Below, in pieces: positions 16,761-26,579 of a DNA stretch of 64,000 nt. The stretch is taken from NCBI RefSeq assembly GCF_003966565.1, contig NZ_AP018718.1, positions 1,922,001 to 1,986,000 of the forward strand, in the 5' to 3' direction. The DNA is from Sulfuricystis multivorans (GTDB lineage Bacteria > Pseudomonadota > Gammaproteobacteria > Burkholderiales > Rhodocyclaceae). The translations under genes were made by a program, and so were the position numbers. Under the pieces are notes generated by a model, which saw only the letters and a list, made by a program, of their open reading frames with translations, was not told where the DNA came from and did not search any database. How positions within the stretch are numbered: the first letter of the stretch is position 1; each line of letters starts with the position of its first letter.

Positions 16761-19409
16761 ATGCCTTTCCCCCTTTCCCCGCCCGACTACTCGCGCTATC
16801 TCGCCCGGCTGCTGCAGGCCCGCCCCGAGCTCGCCGACGAGCTGTGCGCCGAAGCGCCGCTGACCGCCGCCCTGGCCCAAGCCTGGCTGAATGAACAGCC
16901 GCTCGACGAAGAAAGTCTCAAGCCGGTGTTGCGGCGTCTCAAGCAACGCGCGATGGCGCGCATCATGAGCCGCGATCTTTCCGGTCGCGCCGATCTCGCC
17001 GAAGTCGTCGAGAGCATGACCGTGATCGCCGAGACGGCCATCGCCGCCGCACTCTCCGTCACCGAGGCGGCGCTGATCGCGCGCTATGGCGAACCCAAGA
17101 ATGCCGCGGGCGAGCGCCAGCAGCTGATCGTCATCGGCATGGGCAAGCTCGGCGGGCGCGAGCTCAACGTCTCTTCCGACATCGACCTGATCTTCGTCTA
17201 TCCCGAAGACGGCGAAACGGATGGCGCGCGGCCGATCTCGAATTTCGAATTCTTCACCCGCCTGGGGCGGGCGCTGATCAACGCGCTTTCCGACATCACC
17301 GCGGATGGCCAGGTGTTCCGCGTCGACATGCGACTCAGACCCAACGGCGATTCCGGCCCGCTGGTCGGCTCCTTCGAGATGCTGGAGAACTACTTCTACA
17401 CCCAAGGCCGCGAATGGGAGCGCTATGCATGGATCAAGGCGCGACCGCTGACCGGAGAACGCTGGGAAGAGCTGGAAGCGATCCGCCAGCCCTTCGTATT
17501 CCGCAAGTATCTCGACTTCGGCACGATCGAGGCGATGCGCGAGCTGCACGCGCAGATTCGCCGCGAAGTGGCGAAGAAGGACATGGCCACCAACATCAAG
17601 CTCGGGCCGGGCGGCATTCGCGAGATCGAATTCATCGCCCAGGTGTTCCAGCTGATCCGCGGCGGGCGCGATCCGGCGCTGCAGGCCAGGCCCACGCTCG
17701 AGGTTCTGAAGCTCTTGGTCGACCGCGGCCAGCTCGAACTCGATGCGGTGGTCGAATTGTCCGCGGCCTACCGCTTCCTGCGCCGGCTCGAACATCGCCT
17801 GCAATACCTCGACGATGCCCAGACCCATGCGCTGCCAGAAAACCCGGAGGATCAGCAGCGCGTCGCGCAGGCGATGGGCTTTGCCGATTACCCGGCGCTG
17901 CTCGCGGAACTCGACGACCACCGCCAGAACGTCGCCCGCCATTTCGCCGCCATCTTCGCCGCGCCCGGGGAACGCAATCACACGCTCGACACGGTCTGGC
18001 ACCAGGCCGACGGTCAGGCGGCGGAACTTACCAAACTCGGCTATCGAGACCCGGCACCGTTGTGCGCGCGACTGGCGGCAATCCGCAACGGCACGCGTTA
18101 CCAGCAGATGGGGGAACAGGCGCGCAACCGCTTCGATGCGCTGGTGCCGCGCGCGATCGAGGCCGCCGCCAGGATGCCCAATCCGGATGAGACGCTTGCG
18201 CGCATGCTCGACCTCATCGAAGCGATCGGCCGGCGCGCCGCCTATCTGGCGTTGCTGCTGCAATACCCCCAGGCGCTCGAACAGGTGGCGAAAATCGTCA
18301 GCGCCTCCTCCTGGGCGGCAGAATATCTGCTCAATCACCCGATCCTGCTCGACGAATTGCTCGATGCGCGCGCCTTGCAGATGGCGCCCGACTGGCAAGC
18401 CTTCCGCCAACATCTCGCCGAGCAGACCGATGCCCTGGAGCCGGATACCGAAGCGCAGATGGATGCGCTGCGCGAGGCGCACCATGCCCAGGTGTTTCGG
18501 CTGCTCGGCCAGGACATCGCCGGGCTGCTCACCGTGGAGCGGCTCTCCGACCATCTCTCGGAACTCGCCGACATCATGGTCGATCGTGCCTTGACCCTCG
18601 CCTGGCGCAAGCTCTCGAGGAAACACCGCGAGCAACCGGCCTTCGCGGTGATCGGCTACGGCAAGCTCGGCGGCAAGGAGCTCGGCTATGCCTCCGATCT
18701 CGATCTCGTCTATCTCTACGACGACCCCGCTCCCGATGCCGCCGCCATCTACGCCAAGCTCGCCACGCGGCTTTCTTCCTGGCTATCGACGCGCACCGCC
18801 GCCGGCATCCTATTCGAGACCGACCTCAGGTTGCGGCCCAACGGCGATGCGGGCCTCGTTGCCAGCTCGCTGGAAGCTTTCCGCAAATATCAGTTCGAGA
18901 GCGCCTGGGTCTGGGAACACCAGGCCTTGACGCGCGCCCGCTCAATCGCCGGCGATCCTGCGATCGGCGCCGCTTTCGAAGCCATCCGCCGCGAGATCCT
19001 CTGCCAGCGACGCGACCGCGCCAAACTGCGCGAGGAAGTTCTGGCGATGCGCGCCAAGATGCACGAAAACCTCGGCACCCGAGGCACATCCGATCTATTC
19101 GACCTCAAGCACGATTTTGGTGGTCTCGTCGATGTCGAATTCATCGTCCAATACCTGATCCTCGCCTACGCCTGCGAGCATCCGCAGCTTGCCGGCAACC
19201 TCGGCAACATCGCCTTGTTGAAGATCGCCGCCGACTGCGGGCTGATTCCCGCCGATCTCGCCGAGGCCGCGCGCGAGGCCTATCGCGAATACCGCCGTCT
19301 GCAACATCTGCGCCGGCTGAACAACCTCGATTCCCGCGTCCCAGCCGCACCGCACGCCGCGCGCATCGCCAAGGTGCGCGCGCTCTGGAAACACGTCTTT
19401 GGAGAATGA
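16761..19409 (+). CDS. glnE: Bifunctional glutamine synthetase adenylyltransferase/deadenylase
   Basis: This protein of 882 residues has two nucleotidyltransferase domains. The first has [22 protein letters not shown] (deadenylylation half) and the second [22 protein letters not shown] (adenylylation half), each followed by the helical GlnD-UR-type segments. It attaches or removes AMP on glutamine synthetase in response to PII proteins, setting ammonium assimilation. The ATG at 16761 starts the conserved region directly; no extra N-terminal domain is seen. argJ follows one base after the stop. Confidence 0.96.
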   Translation: MPFPLSPPDYSRYLARLLQARPELADELCAEAPLTAALAQAWLNEQPLDEESLKPVLRRLKQRAMARIMSRDLSGRADLAEVVESMTVIAETAIAAALSVTEAALIARYGEPKNAAGERQQLIVIGMGKLGGRELNVSSDIDLIFVYPEDGETDGARPISNFEFFTRLGRALINALSDITADGQVFRVDMRLRPNGDSGPLVGSFEMLENYFYTQGREWERYAWIKARPLTGERWEELEAIRQPFVFRKYLDFGTIEAMRELHAQIRREVAKKDMATNIKLGPGGIREIEFIAQVFQLIRGGRDPALQARPTLEVLKLLVDRGQLELDAVVELSAAYRFLRRLEHRLQYLDDAQTHALPENPEDQQRVAQAMGFADYPALLAELDDHRQNVARHFAAIFAAPGERNHTLDTVWHQADGQAAELTKLGYRDPAPLCARLAAIRNGTRYQQMGEQARNRFDALVPRAIEAAARMPNPDETLARMLDLIEAIGRRAAYLALLLQYPQALEQVAKIVSASSWAAEYLLNHPILLDELLDARALQMAPDWQAFRQHLAEQTDALEPDTEAQMDALREAHHAQVFRLLGQDIAGLLTVERLSDHLSELADIMVDRALTLAWRKLSRKHREQPAFAVIGYGKLGGKELGYASDLDLVYLYDDPAPDAAAIYAKLATRLSSWLSTRTAAGILFETDLRLRPNGDAGLVASSLEAFRKYQFESAWVWEHQALTRARSIAGDPAIGAAFEAIRREILCQRRDRAKLREEVLAMRAKMHENLGTRGTSDLFDLKHDFGGLVDVEFIVQYLILAYACEHPQLAGNLGNIALLKIAADCGLIPADLAEAAREAYREYRRLQHLRRLNNLDSRVPAAPHAARIAKVRALWKHVFGE

Positions 19410-19410
19410 C

Positions 19411-20661
19411 ATGCCCGTCGATTACGCCACGCCCACGCCCGACCAACTGTTTCCCGTCGCCGGCGTCAGGCTCGGCACCGCTGAAGCCGGCATCCGCAAG
19501 GCAGGCCGCCGCGATCTGACGCTGATCGCCCTCGCCCCCGGCAGCCGGGTGGCCGGGGTATTCACGCAAAACCGCTTTTGCGCCGCTCCGGTGCACATCT
19601 GCCGCCAACATCTGAAAAGCGGCGAGATTCGCGCGCTGGTGATCAACACCGGCATCGCCAATGCCGGCACCGGAGCGCCGGGCCTTGCGGCCGCGCTGCA
19701 GTCCTGCGCCGCAGTGGCGAAGTTGCTGGACTTGCGTGCAGAACAAGTGCTGCCGTTCTCGACCGGCGTGATCCTCGAACCGCTGCCGGTGGAACGGTTG
19801 AAGGCGGGCCTTCCCGCCGCGCTTGCCGCGTTGAAACCGGATGGCTGGTATGAAGCCGCGCATGCGATCATGACCACCGACACCGTGGCCAAAGCCGCCA
19901 GCCGCAAAGTCGGCGAGGATCGGACGGCAGCCGTGATCACCGGCATCGCCAAAGGCGCCGGCATGATCCGGCCGAACATGGCGACGATGCTCGGCTTCGT
20001 CGCCACCGACGCGGCAATCAGTCAGCCGATGCTCGAGCGCCTGGTCAAGGAGGCCGCCGACGAATCCTTCAACTGCATCACCGTCGATGGCGATACCTCG
20101 ACGAACGATTCCTTCGTGGTGATCGCCACCGGCCAAGGCAAGGCGAAATTCGACACCATCGACGCCCCCGGCTGGCAGGAATTCAAGCAGGCCGTCATCG
20201 ACGTCGCGCGCGAGCTCGCGCAGGCGATCGTGCGCGATGGCGAAGGCGCCACGAAATACATCGAAATCGCCGTCGAAGGCGGCCGTACGGTCGCCGAATG
20301 CAAGGCAGTCGGCTACGCGATCGCCCATTCGCCGCTGGTGAAGACCGCCTTCTTCGCCTCCGATCCGAACCTCGGCCGCATCCTCGCCGCGATCGGCTAT
20401 GCCTGGAACAACGATCCGGCCTTGCGCGACCTCGACGACACGAAGGTGAAGGTCTGGCTGGCCAGCTGCGGCGAGGAAGTGCTGGTCGCCGAAAACGGCG
20501 GCCGCGCGGCGAGCTATCGTGAGGAAGACGGCGCACGCATCATGAAGGCCGCGGAGATTTCCGTACGCATCGACCTCGGTCGCGGCAGCCAGATGGCCAA
20601 GGTTTGGACCTGCGACCTCAGTCATGACTACGTCAAGATCAATGCCGACTATCGCAGCTGA
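19411..20661 (+). CDS. argJ: Bifunctional ornithine acetyltransferase / N-acetylglutamate synthase
   Basis: This 416-residue enzyme recycles the acetyl group in arginine synthesis, from N-acetylornithine to glutamate. The self-cleavage site is visible as Ala191-Thr192 in [16 protein letters not shown]; the Thr becomes the nucleophile of the beta chain. Other ArgJ motifs include [22 protein letters not shown] and [18 protein letters not shown] ribosome site sits at the end of glnE, fixing the start at 19411 and coupling the two genes. Confidence 0.96.
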   Translation: MPVDYATPTPDQLFPVAGVRLGTAEAGIRKAGRRDLTLIALAPGSRVAGVFTQNRFCAAPVHICRQHLKSGEIRALVINTGIANAGTGAPGLAAALQSCAAVAKLLDLRAEQVLPFSTGVILEPLPVERLKAGLPAALAALKPDGWYEAAHAIMTTDTVAKAASRKVGEDRTAAVITGIAKGAGMIRPNMATMLGFVATDAAISQPMLERLVKEAADESFNCITVDGDTSTNDSFVVIATGQGKAKFDTIDAPGWQEFKQAVIDVARELAQAIVRDGEGATKYIEIAVEGGRTVAECKAVGYAIAHSPLVKTAFFASDPNLGRILAAIGYAWNNDPALRDLDDTKVKVWLASCGEEVLVAENGGRAASYREEDGARIMKAAEISVRIDLGRGSQMAKVWTCDLSHDYVKINADYRS

Positions 20662-20670
20662 ACCGTCGGC

Positions 20671-21165
20671 TCATTCGTAGCGCAGCACGTTCTCCGCCGG
20701 CTCGTCCTCGCCCAGCCGCTCGATCAGCGCCTCGATCTCGGCTTCGAGCGGCTGTTCGTCCTCCGCTTCGAGCAATCCCGCGCCGACGAGCCGCGCCACC
20801 AGACCTTCCTGCATCGCCCGGCGCACCTTCCCGAGCGTCGGCACGACATCCTCCTCGCTCTCGTCGAGCACGGTTTCGATGACCGTCGACAGCGCCTCGC
20901 TGGCCTTGACGCTGGTGAGCTCGGTGGCCAGCGCATCCTCACCATATTCGTCGATCAGCGCCTCGACTTCGGCGCTGAGCATTTCCTCGTCACCGAAACC
21001 GTGAACCCGATCGGCCTCGGCGAAACCGGCCAGCACATGGCGCAACCGATCACGCACCACACCCAGCGTCACCGGCATCGTGCAGTCGGGCTCATTGGCG
21101 ATTGCCTCGATCACCGCCGAGAGCTCTTTACTCACCCGTTCATCGGGTTCGATGACCGTCTGCAT
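20671..21165 (-). CDS. Acidic protein with an internal duplication, function unknown
   Basis: This 164-residue protein is not recognised as any named family. It is very acidic and predicted helical, and consists of two related halves. SKELSAVIEAI...LGVVRDRL...SAEVEALIDEYGEDALA (about 12-80) aligns with SEALSTVIETV...LGKVRRAM...EAEIEALIERLGEDEPA (about 89-157). There is no signal peptide or membrane helix. It is convergent with argJ (9 bp gap) and divergent from the small gene at 21314. A strong ribosome site (AGGAACATC) precedes the ATG. Confidence 0.7.
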   Translation of the reverse strand: MQTVIEPDERVSKELSAVIEAIANEPDCTMPVTLGVVRDRLRHVLAGFAEADRVHGFGDEEMLSAEVEALIDEYGEDALATELTSVKASEALSTVIETVLDESEEDVVPTLGKVRRAMQEGLVARLVGAGLLEAEDEQPLEAEIEALIERLGEDEPAENVLRYE

Positions 21166-21313
21166 GATGTTCCTCCATCACCGCTTGCAAGCGCAATGTT
21201 TCTTTTCTTTGTCTAGACCACATAGCCGGTGCAGTCAATGCGCACGCAACACCGCGATCGGTGTTATCTTTGCTCGACGAAAACCGACTGAACCCATTCA
21301 CGGGAGGATTTGA

Positions 21314-21592
21314 ATGGCAACCGTTCGAAAAACCATTGAGACCGCCGAAGACACCCGTGTCATCGAACACCCCGACGGGTTCTACTGGCTGGATCCCGAC
21401 AGCGGCATGGAAATCGGGCCTTTTGCGACACGGGCGGAAGCCGTCGCCGACATGGAATCCGGCGGCGACGAAGACCTCGATGTCAGTGAATCGATTGCTG
21501 AAGTCGAGGACGAAATCGGCATCAACGGCTGGATCGATCCCGACACCGGCCTGCCCGCCGAAGAGTTTGCGCCACACATCGAAGATCATTGA
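21314..21592 (+). CDS. Small acidic protein, function unknown
   Basis: This 92-residue acidic protein has a very good ribosome site (GGGAGGATTTGA). It has two similar short blocks, FYWLDPDSGMEIGPF and GWIDPDTGLPAEEF, sharing the pattern W[LI]DPD[ST]G. The region between them is mostly Glu/Asp. No signal peptide, membrane helix or catalytic motif is seen. It lies 48 bp before pcm on the same strand. I do not recognise a family; the DPDxG blocks could bind a cation, but that is a guess. Confidence 0.65.
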   Translation: MATVRKTIETAEDTRVIEHPDGFYWLDPDSGMEIGPFATRAEAVADMESGGDEDLDVSESIAEVEDEIGINGWIDPDTGLPAEEFAPHIEDH

Positions 21593-21640
21593 CTGGGTTG
21601 AACCAGCGCTGACAGCGGAATCAGGCCCCAGACACGCAGG

Positions 21641-22372
21641 ATGGGCGACATGAGCCATGCTGCCGAAGGACGCTTGGCGACCGAAGAGGCCGCAGGGAAA
21701 GACGATGCACTGCGCGCCGAGCGCGAGGCGATGTTGCGCGACATCGCCGACGAAGTCGCCTGGACACGGCAGGAGATCGGCAAGGAGGCGCTCGATGCGC
21801 GGGTGATGGCGGCGCTCGGTCGGGTGCCACGCGAACTGTTCGTGCCGGCGACGGAACGCCGATTCGCGTTCGCCGACGGCCCGTTGCCGATCGGCCACGG
21901 CCAGACCATCTCGCAACCGTTCATCGTCGCGCTGATGACCGACCTCCTCGCTTTACAGCCCGACGACAAGATCCTGGAAATCGGCACCGGCTCGGGCTAT
22001 CAGACCGCCGTGCTGGCGGAACTGGCGCACGCAGTGTATAGCGTCGAGATCATCGCCGCACTCGCCGAGCAGGCGCGGGCGCGGCTCGCCCGTCTCGGTT
22101 ATGCCAACGTTTTCATCCGTCACGGCGACGGTCACCAGGGCTGGGCAGAACATGCGCCCTTCGATGGCATCATCGTCACCGCAGCGGCGCCGCGGATCCC
22201 ACCCGCGCTGCTCGATCAGCTCAAACCCGGCGGCAGGCTGGTGATCCCGGTCGGGTCGCCCGGCGAGATCCAGCAGCTCAAGCTGGTGCGCAAAGACCCC
22301 GATGGCACACTCAGCGAGCGCAACGTGCTGCGTGTCGTCTTCGTGCCGATGACGAGCCATCCGCGCCAGTGA
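21641..22372 (+). CDS. pcm: Protein-L-isoaspartate O-methyltransferase
   Basis: This 243-residue protein repairs isoaspartyl residues in aged proteins using S-adenosylmethionine. The PIMT core is clear: RVPRELFVP, the GQTISQPFIVALMTDLL segment, the SAM-binding loop ILEIGTGSGYQTAVLAEL, and DGIIVTAAAPRIPPALLDQLKPGGRLVIPVG. The N-terminal 30 residues are a non-conserved extension; the start may be the ATG at 21650 instead. Its stop overlaps the GTG of the next gene (GTGA). Confidence 0.93.
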   Translation: MGDMSHAAEGRLATEEAAGKDDALRAEREAMLRDIADEVAWTRQEIGKEALDARVMAALGRVPRELFVPATERRFAFADGPLPIGHGQTISQPFIVALMTDLLALQPDDKILEIGTGSGYQTAVLAELAHAVYSVEIIAALAEQARARLARLGYANVFIRHGDGHQGWAEHAPFDGIIVTAAAPRIPPALLDQLKPGGRLVIPVGSPGEIQQLKLVRKDPDGTLSERNVLRVVFVPMTSHPRQ

Positions 22373-23028
22373 CGATCGCTTTGTCTTTCGCACCTCAATT
22401 GCTCTGGCTCGCGCTGGGCTGGCTGGCCTATGGCGTCGTGCATTCGCTGCTCGCCGCGCTCACCGTCAAGACCTGGGTGACGCGGCGCTGGCCTGCTGTT
22501 GCGCCGTATTACCGGTTGACTTACAACCTGCTCGCGTTGCTTTTGGTTCTGCCGCTCATCAAAGCGACCTTCGCGCTCGACGGCGAGCCGTTGTGGCGCT
22601 GGACAGGAATGTGGATATGGCTTGCCAACGGGCTCGCGCTAGCTGCGCTCGTCGCGCTGTGGTTTTCGAGCGGCGCTTACGACATGAGCGAGTTTCTCGG
22701 CATCAAGCCACTCAGGGAAAAGCGCACCGATGCCGCCGAGCACGATGCCTTCCGCATTTCGCCGCTGCACCGTTTCGTGCGCCACCCGTGGTATTGCCTC
22801 GGCCTCGTGCTGATCTGGACGCGCGAAATGAATCCGCCGCTCCTCGTCTCGGCGATCATTGTCACGCTCTATCTCGTCATCGGCTCGCGGCTCGAGGAGA
22901 AGAAGCTCGAAGCGCACTACGGCGCGGTTTACCGGGAATATCGACGGCGCGTGCCGGGACTGATTCCGCTGCCCTGGAAATGGCTCAAGACCGAGGAAGC
23001 GAAGGCATTGATGGAGCGTTCAACCTAA
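22369..23028 (+). CDS. ICMT/NnrU-like membrane methyltransferase-family protein
   Basis: This 219-residue integral membrane protein has about six helices. The C-terminal part HRFVRHPWYCLGLVLIW...LYLVIGSRLEEKKLEAHYGAVYREYRRRVPGLIP has the RHPxY...EE..L....G..Y..Y...VP pattern of the isoprenylcysteine methyltransferase/phospholipid methyltransferase superfamily, which also contains NnrU and MddA. Substrate is unknown; thiols, lipids or a role in nitrogen-oxide metabolism are possibilities. The GTG start overlaps the pcm stop. Its last codons and TAA stop lie within the left end of the repeat element at 23022. Confidence 0.7.
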   Translation: MTIALSFAPQLLWLALGWLAYGVVHSLLAALTVKTWVTRRWPAVAPYYRLTYNLLALLLVLPLIKATFALDGEPLWRWTGMWIWLANGLALAALVALWFSSGAYDMSEFLGIKPLREKRTDAAEHDAFRISPLHRFVRHPWYCLGLVLIWTREMNPPLLVSAIIVTLYLVIGSRLEEKKLEAHYGAVYREYRRRVPGLIPLPWKWLKTEEAKALMERST

Positions 23029-23257
23029 AAACCTCAGTTGGACGCGCCCGATGGTGCGTCCCGGCGGGTGCATGGCGCGACGCGACGACGCAGCAGGCTC
23101 ATGCCTGCAAGGAGGAGCAACAAAGCCAGGCGCCGCCGGGGCGCGCTAGCGGGTGCGTAGCGGGGTCACCGACTCGGTGAGCGGGAAAAGTGTGGCAAGC
23201 TCTGATTCTCAAAGGCATTTTTTGCCTACAGGAGCGGTCAACTGGGGTTTTTAGGTT
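23022..23257. repeat. 236-bp element with inverted ends (second family)
   Basis: The left end AACCTAAAAACCTCAGTTG (23022-23040) and right end CAACTGGGGTTTTTAGGTT (23239-23257) are imperfect inverted repeats with a single mismatch. The element fills the gap between two convergent genes and supplies both their stop codons (TAA for the membrane protein, TGA for apaG). There is no convincing ORF inside. A MITE-like or REP-like intergenic element is inferred. Confidence 0.65.
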
Positions 23258-23640
23258 CAATGCAAGATTCTGGGCATCGCCAGGACGAACTCTGAAATCG
23301 GTGCATCGAAGCGCGTGCCATCTTCGGCGACCATCTGATAGCTGCCGCGCATCGTCCCAACCGGGGTCGTCAACGGGCAACTGCTCGTGTATTCGAAGGA
23401 TTCGCCGGGCCGCAGGAACGGCTGGTTGCCAACGACGCCCAAGCCGCGCACTTCCTCGACATGTCCTTCGGCATCGGTAATGATCCAGTGCCGCGAGATC
23501 AGCTGCGCGGCCTGGCTGCCGACGTTGGTGATGTGGATGCGATAGGCGAAGAAATAGCGGTCGGCCTCTGGATCCGACTGCTCGGGCAGATACTGTGTTT
23601 CGACCAGGACTTCGATTTCGTATTTTTTGGACTCTGCCAT
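23257..23640 (-). CDS. apaG: ApaG protein
   Basis: This 127-residue single-domain protein has the ApaG beta-sandwich (fibronectin III-like) fold. Typical blocks are [59 protein letters not shown] and [22 protein letters not shown]. It was linked to Co2+ resistance and Ap4A levels in enterobacteria, but the molecular role is not settled. It is divergent from rpe, with which it is commonly adjacent in betaproteobacteria. The stop codon lies in the end of the repeat element at 23022-23257. Confidence 0.94.
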   Translation of the reverse strand: MAESKKYEIEVLVETQYLPEQSDPEADRYFFAYRIHITNVGSQAAQLISRHWIITDAEGHVEEVRGLGVVGNQPFLRPGESFEYTSSCPLTTPVGTMRGSYQMVAEDGTRFDAPISEFVLAMPRILH

Positions 23641-23731
23641 CGACTTATACCTGCCATCAAAAATTGTTAGCCGCCCTGATGGACGGCGCCGCTACAATCG
23701 ATCGCATTCTAATCCTCCCAGGAGAATCGCC

Positions 23732-24424
23732 ATGCTTAAGCCCACTTATCGCATCGCTCCCTCGATCCTTTCGGCCAACTTCGCCAGACTCGGCGAGGAA
23801 GTCGATGACGTGCTCGCCTCCGGCGCCGACATCGTGCATTTCGACGTGATGGACAACCACTACGTGCCGAATCTGACCATCGGCCCGCTGGTCTGCGAGG
23901 CGCTCAGAAAGCATGGCGTCACCGCGCCGATCGACGTGCATTTGATGGTCAAACCGGTCGACCGCATCATCCCCGACTTCGCCAAGGCGGGCGCGACCTA
24001 CATCACCTTCCATCCGGAAGCCTCCGAGCACATCGACCGCACCATCGGACTGATCCGCGATTCCGGCTGCAAGCCGGGCCTGGTGTTCAATCCGGCCACA
24101 CCGCTCGACGTGCTCGAATGGACGATCGAAAAGCTCGACATGGTGCTGTTGATGTCGGTCAACCCCGGCTTCGGCGGGCAAAAGTTCATCCCTTACGTGC
24201 TCGAAAAGGCCCGCCGCGTACGCAAGATGATCGAGGAGCGGGGCTTGGCCACCGAGCTCGAGATCGACGGCGGCGTGGGGCCGGCGAACATCGCCGAAGT
24301 CGCCCGCGCCGGCGTCGACACTTTCGTCGCCGGCTCGGCCGTGTTCGGCAGGCGTAACCCCAACGACCCACACCGTTACGACTCGATCATCGGCGAGATG
24401 CGCGCCGAGCTAGCAAAGGTCTGA
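23732..24424 (+). CDS. rpe: Ribulose-phosphate 3-epimerase
   Basis: This 230-residue TIM-barrel enzyme interconverts ribulose 5-phosphate and xylulose 5-phosphate in the pentose phosphate and Calvin pathways. It has the family motifs [53 protein letters not shown] and DGGVGPANI. The ATG at 23732 has the ribosome site AGGAGAA. It begins the run rpe-gph-trpE, whose members overlap at their starts and stops. It probably also serves the cbb genes further along. Confidence 0.96.
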   Translation: MLKPTYRIAPSILSANFARLGEEVDDVLASGADIVHFDVMDNHYVPNLTIGPLVCEALRKHGVTAPIDVHLMVKPVDRIIPDFAKAGATYITFHPEASEHIDRTIGLIRDSGCKPGLVFNPATPLDVLEWTIEKLDMVLLMSVNPGFGGQKFIPYVLEKARRVRKMIEERGLATELEIDGGVGPANIAEVARAGVDTFVAGSAVFGRRNPNDPHRYDSIIGEMRAELAKV

Positions 24425-25095
24425 TGCCCGCGATCAAGGCCGTCCTGATCGATCTGGACGGTACGCTGCTCGACACCGTGCTGGATCTGCATGCCGCCGC
24501 CTGCGGCATGCTCGCCGATCTCGGCCGCCCGCCAGTGGCCATCGAGGACATTCGCGCCTATGTCGGCCGCGGCATTGCGAACCTCGTCAAGCGCGTGCTC
24601 GCCGGCAATCTCGAAGCGGCGGACGATCCGACACCGCCCCCCCCCGAGGCGCTGGCGAGTTTCAAGAAGCATTACGCCCATTTCAACGGCCGCGCCGCCA
24701 AACCCTTTCCCGGCGCGATCGAGGGGCTTGCCGCGCTCAAGGCCATGGGACTGCCGTTGGGCGTCATCACCAACAAGGCGAAGGATTTCACCTTGCCGCT
24801 GCTCGAACGCACGCATCTGGCGCCATATTTCTCCGTCACCGTGGCCGGCGACATGCTGCCCAAGCCCAAACCCGACCCGATGCCGCTCGTCTGGGCCTGC
24901 GGGCGTCTCGATGTTTCACCGGCCGATACGCTGATGATCGGCGATTCAGTGCATGATTTCCATGCCGCCCGAGCGGCAGCGTGCAAGATCTTTTTGGTGC
25001 CCTACGGCTACAACGAAGGACAGGATGTGCGCGGGCTTTCGGCCGATGCTATAGTCGAAAGCCTCATCGCTGCCGCACAACGCCTGTCCTCATGA
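24424..25095 (+). CDS. gph: Phosphoglycolate phosphatase
   Basis: This 223-residue HAD-superfamily phosphatase has motif I DLDGTLLDT, the Thr of motif II in GVITNKAKD, and motif III/IV KPKPDPMPL...MIGDSVHDFHAA. It removes phosphate from 2-phosphoglycolate, the toxic product of RuBisCO oxygenation, which suits a form II RuBisCO host. The ATG overlaps the rpe stop (TGATG). A run of nine C residues (about 24637-24645) encodes a Pro stretch and is prone to slippage. Confidence 0.93.
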   Translation: MPAIKAVLIDLDGTLLDTVLDLHAAACGMLADLGRPPVAIEDIRAYVGRGIANLVKRVLAGNLEAADDPTPPPPEALASFKKHYAHFNGRAAKPFPGAIEGLAALKAMGLPLGVITNKAKDFTLPLLERTHLAPYFSVTVAGDMLPKPKPDPMPLVWACGRLDVSPADTLMIGDSVHDFHAARAAACKIFLVPYGYNEGQDVRGLSADAIVESLIAAAQRLSS

Positions 25096-26579
25096 ATGAA
25101 GCCGATTTCGACCGTCTGGCCCGCGCGGGCTACAACCGCATCCCGGTCACCCTCGAGACCTTCGCCGATCTCGACACCCCGCTGTCGATCTATCTGAAGC
25201 TCGCCGACGGCCCGCACTCGTTTCTGCTCGAATCGGTGCAAGGCGGTGAGCGTTTCGGCCGCTATTCGTTCATCGGGCTGACCACGCCGACGCGCATCGC
25301 CGTGACCGGTTCGACGATTTTGCTGCTCACCGGCAACCGGGTGGCCGAGCGGCGCGAGCATACCAACCCGATGTCCTACATTTCCGAGTTCATGGCGCGC
25401 TTCAAGGTGCCGGAGATGCCCAATCTGCCGCGCTTCACCGGCGGGCTGGTCGGCTATTTCGGCTACGACACGGTGCGTTACATCGAGCCGAAACTCGCCG
25501 ATGTGCAAAAGGCCGATCCACTCGGCGTGCCCGACATCTTGCTCCTGTTATGCGAGGAGATCGCGATCGTCGACAACCTCTCGGGAAAACTCACCCTGGT
25601 CGTCTATGCCGAACCCGGCTTTCCCGGTGCCTGGAAACAGGCGCAAGCCAGGCTCAAGGAGCTCATCGGCCGGCTGCGCGCGCCGGTGAAACTGCCGGCG
25701 GATTGCCATGCCGTGCCGCAAGCGCCGAGTTTCGAATTCTCCGAACAAGCCTTCCAGGATGCGGTGCGGCGGGCAAAGCAATACATCATCGACGGCGACA
25801 TCATGCAGGTGGTGCTCTCGCAGCGCATGAGCCGCCCTTTTGCAGCGAGTCCCCTGGCGCTCTATCGAGCCTTGAGAACGCTCAACCCATCGCCGTACAT
25901 GTTCTTCTTCGATTTCGGCGACTTCCAGGTGGTCGGGGCCTCGCCGGAAATCCTCGTGCGTCTCGAAACCGAGGATGGCAGGCGCAAGGTCACCGTGCGG
26001 CCGATCGCCGGCACCCGCAAGCGCGGCGCCAGCGCGGCGGAAGATGCCGCGCTCGCCGCCGAGCTGCTGGCCGATCCGAAGGAACGTGCCGAGCATTTGC
26101 AACTGCTCGATCTGGGCCGGAACGATATCGGCCGGATCGCGAAGATCGGCTCGGTGAAGGTCACCGACAGCTACATCATCGAGCGCTACTCGCACGTGAT
26201 GCACATCGTTTCCAACGTCGAAGGCGAGCTCAAAGACGACGAGGGGCCGGTCTCGGTCTTGAAGGCCACCTTCCCGGCCGGCACCGTCTCCGGCGCGCCG
26301 AAGGTGCGCGCGATGGAGATCATCGACGAGCTGGAACCGACGAAGCGCGGCATCTATGCCGGTGCGGTCGGCTATCTGGGCTTTACCGGCGACATGGATC
26401 TGGCCATCGCCATTCGCACCGCGATCGTCAAGGACGGCCGCATCTTCGTGCAGGCCGGCGCGGGCATCGTCGCCGACTCCGATCCGCAAGCCGAATGGCA
26501 GGAGACGCTCAACAAGGCAAGAGCGCAGCTACGCGCCGCCGACATGGCCGAATGCGGACTGGATACCCGTCTCGACTGA
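25092..26579 (+). CDS. trpE: Anthranilate synthase component I
   Basis: This 495-residue enzyme makes anthranilate from chorismate with ammonia supplied by TrpG. The tryptophan feedback site LLESVQGGERFGRYSFIG is present near the N-terminus. The chorismate-binding core includes GDIMQVVLSQRM, GASPEILVRLE, TVRPIAGTRKRG, LGRNDIGRIAKIGSVKV and FPAGTVSGAPKVRAMEIIDELEP. The ATG overlaps the gph stop (ATGA). Its partner genes trpG-trpD-trpC lie 17 kb away, while tupA overlaps its 3' end by 28 nt. This gene order is unusual. Confidence 0.96.
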   Translation: MNEADFDRLARAGYNRIPVTLETFADLDTPLSIYLKLADGPHSFLLESVQGGERFGRYSFIGLTTPTRIAVTGSTILLLTGNRVAERREHTNPMSYISEFMARFKVPEMPNLPRFTGGLVGYFGYDTVRYIEPKLADVQKADPLGVPDILLLLCEEIAIVDNLSGKLTLVVYAEPGFPGAWKQAQARLKELIGRLRAPVKLPADCHAVPQAPSFEFSEQAFQDAVRRAKQYIIDGDIMQVVLSQRMSRPFAASPLALYRALRTLNPSPYMFFFDFGDFQVVGASPEILVRLETEDGRRKVTVRPIAGTRKRGASAAEDAALAAELLADPKERAEHLQLLDLGRNDIGRIAKIGSVKVTDSYIIERYSHVMHIVSNVEGELKDDEGPVSVLKATFPAGTVSGAPKVRAMEIIDELEPTKRGIYAGAVGYLGFTGDMDLAIAIRTAIVKDGRIFVQAGAGIVADSDPQAEWQETLNKARAQLRAADMAECGLDTRLD

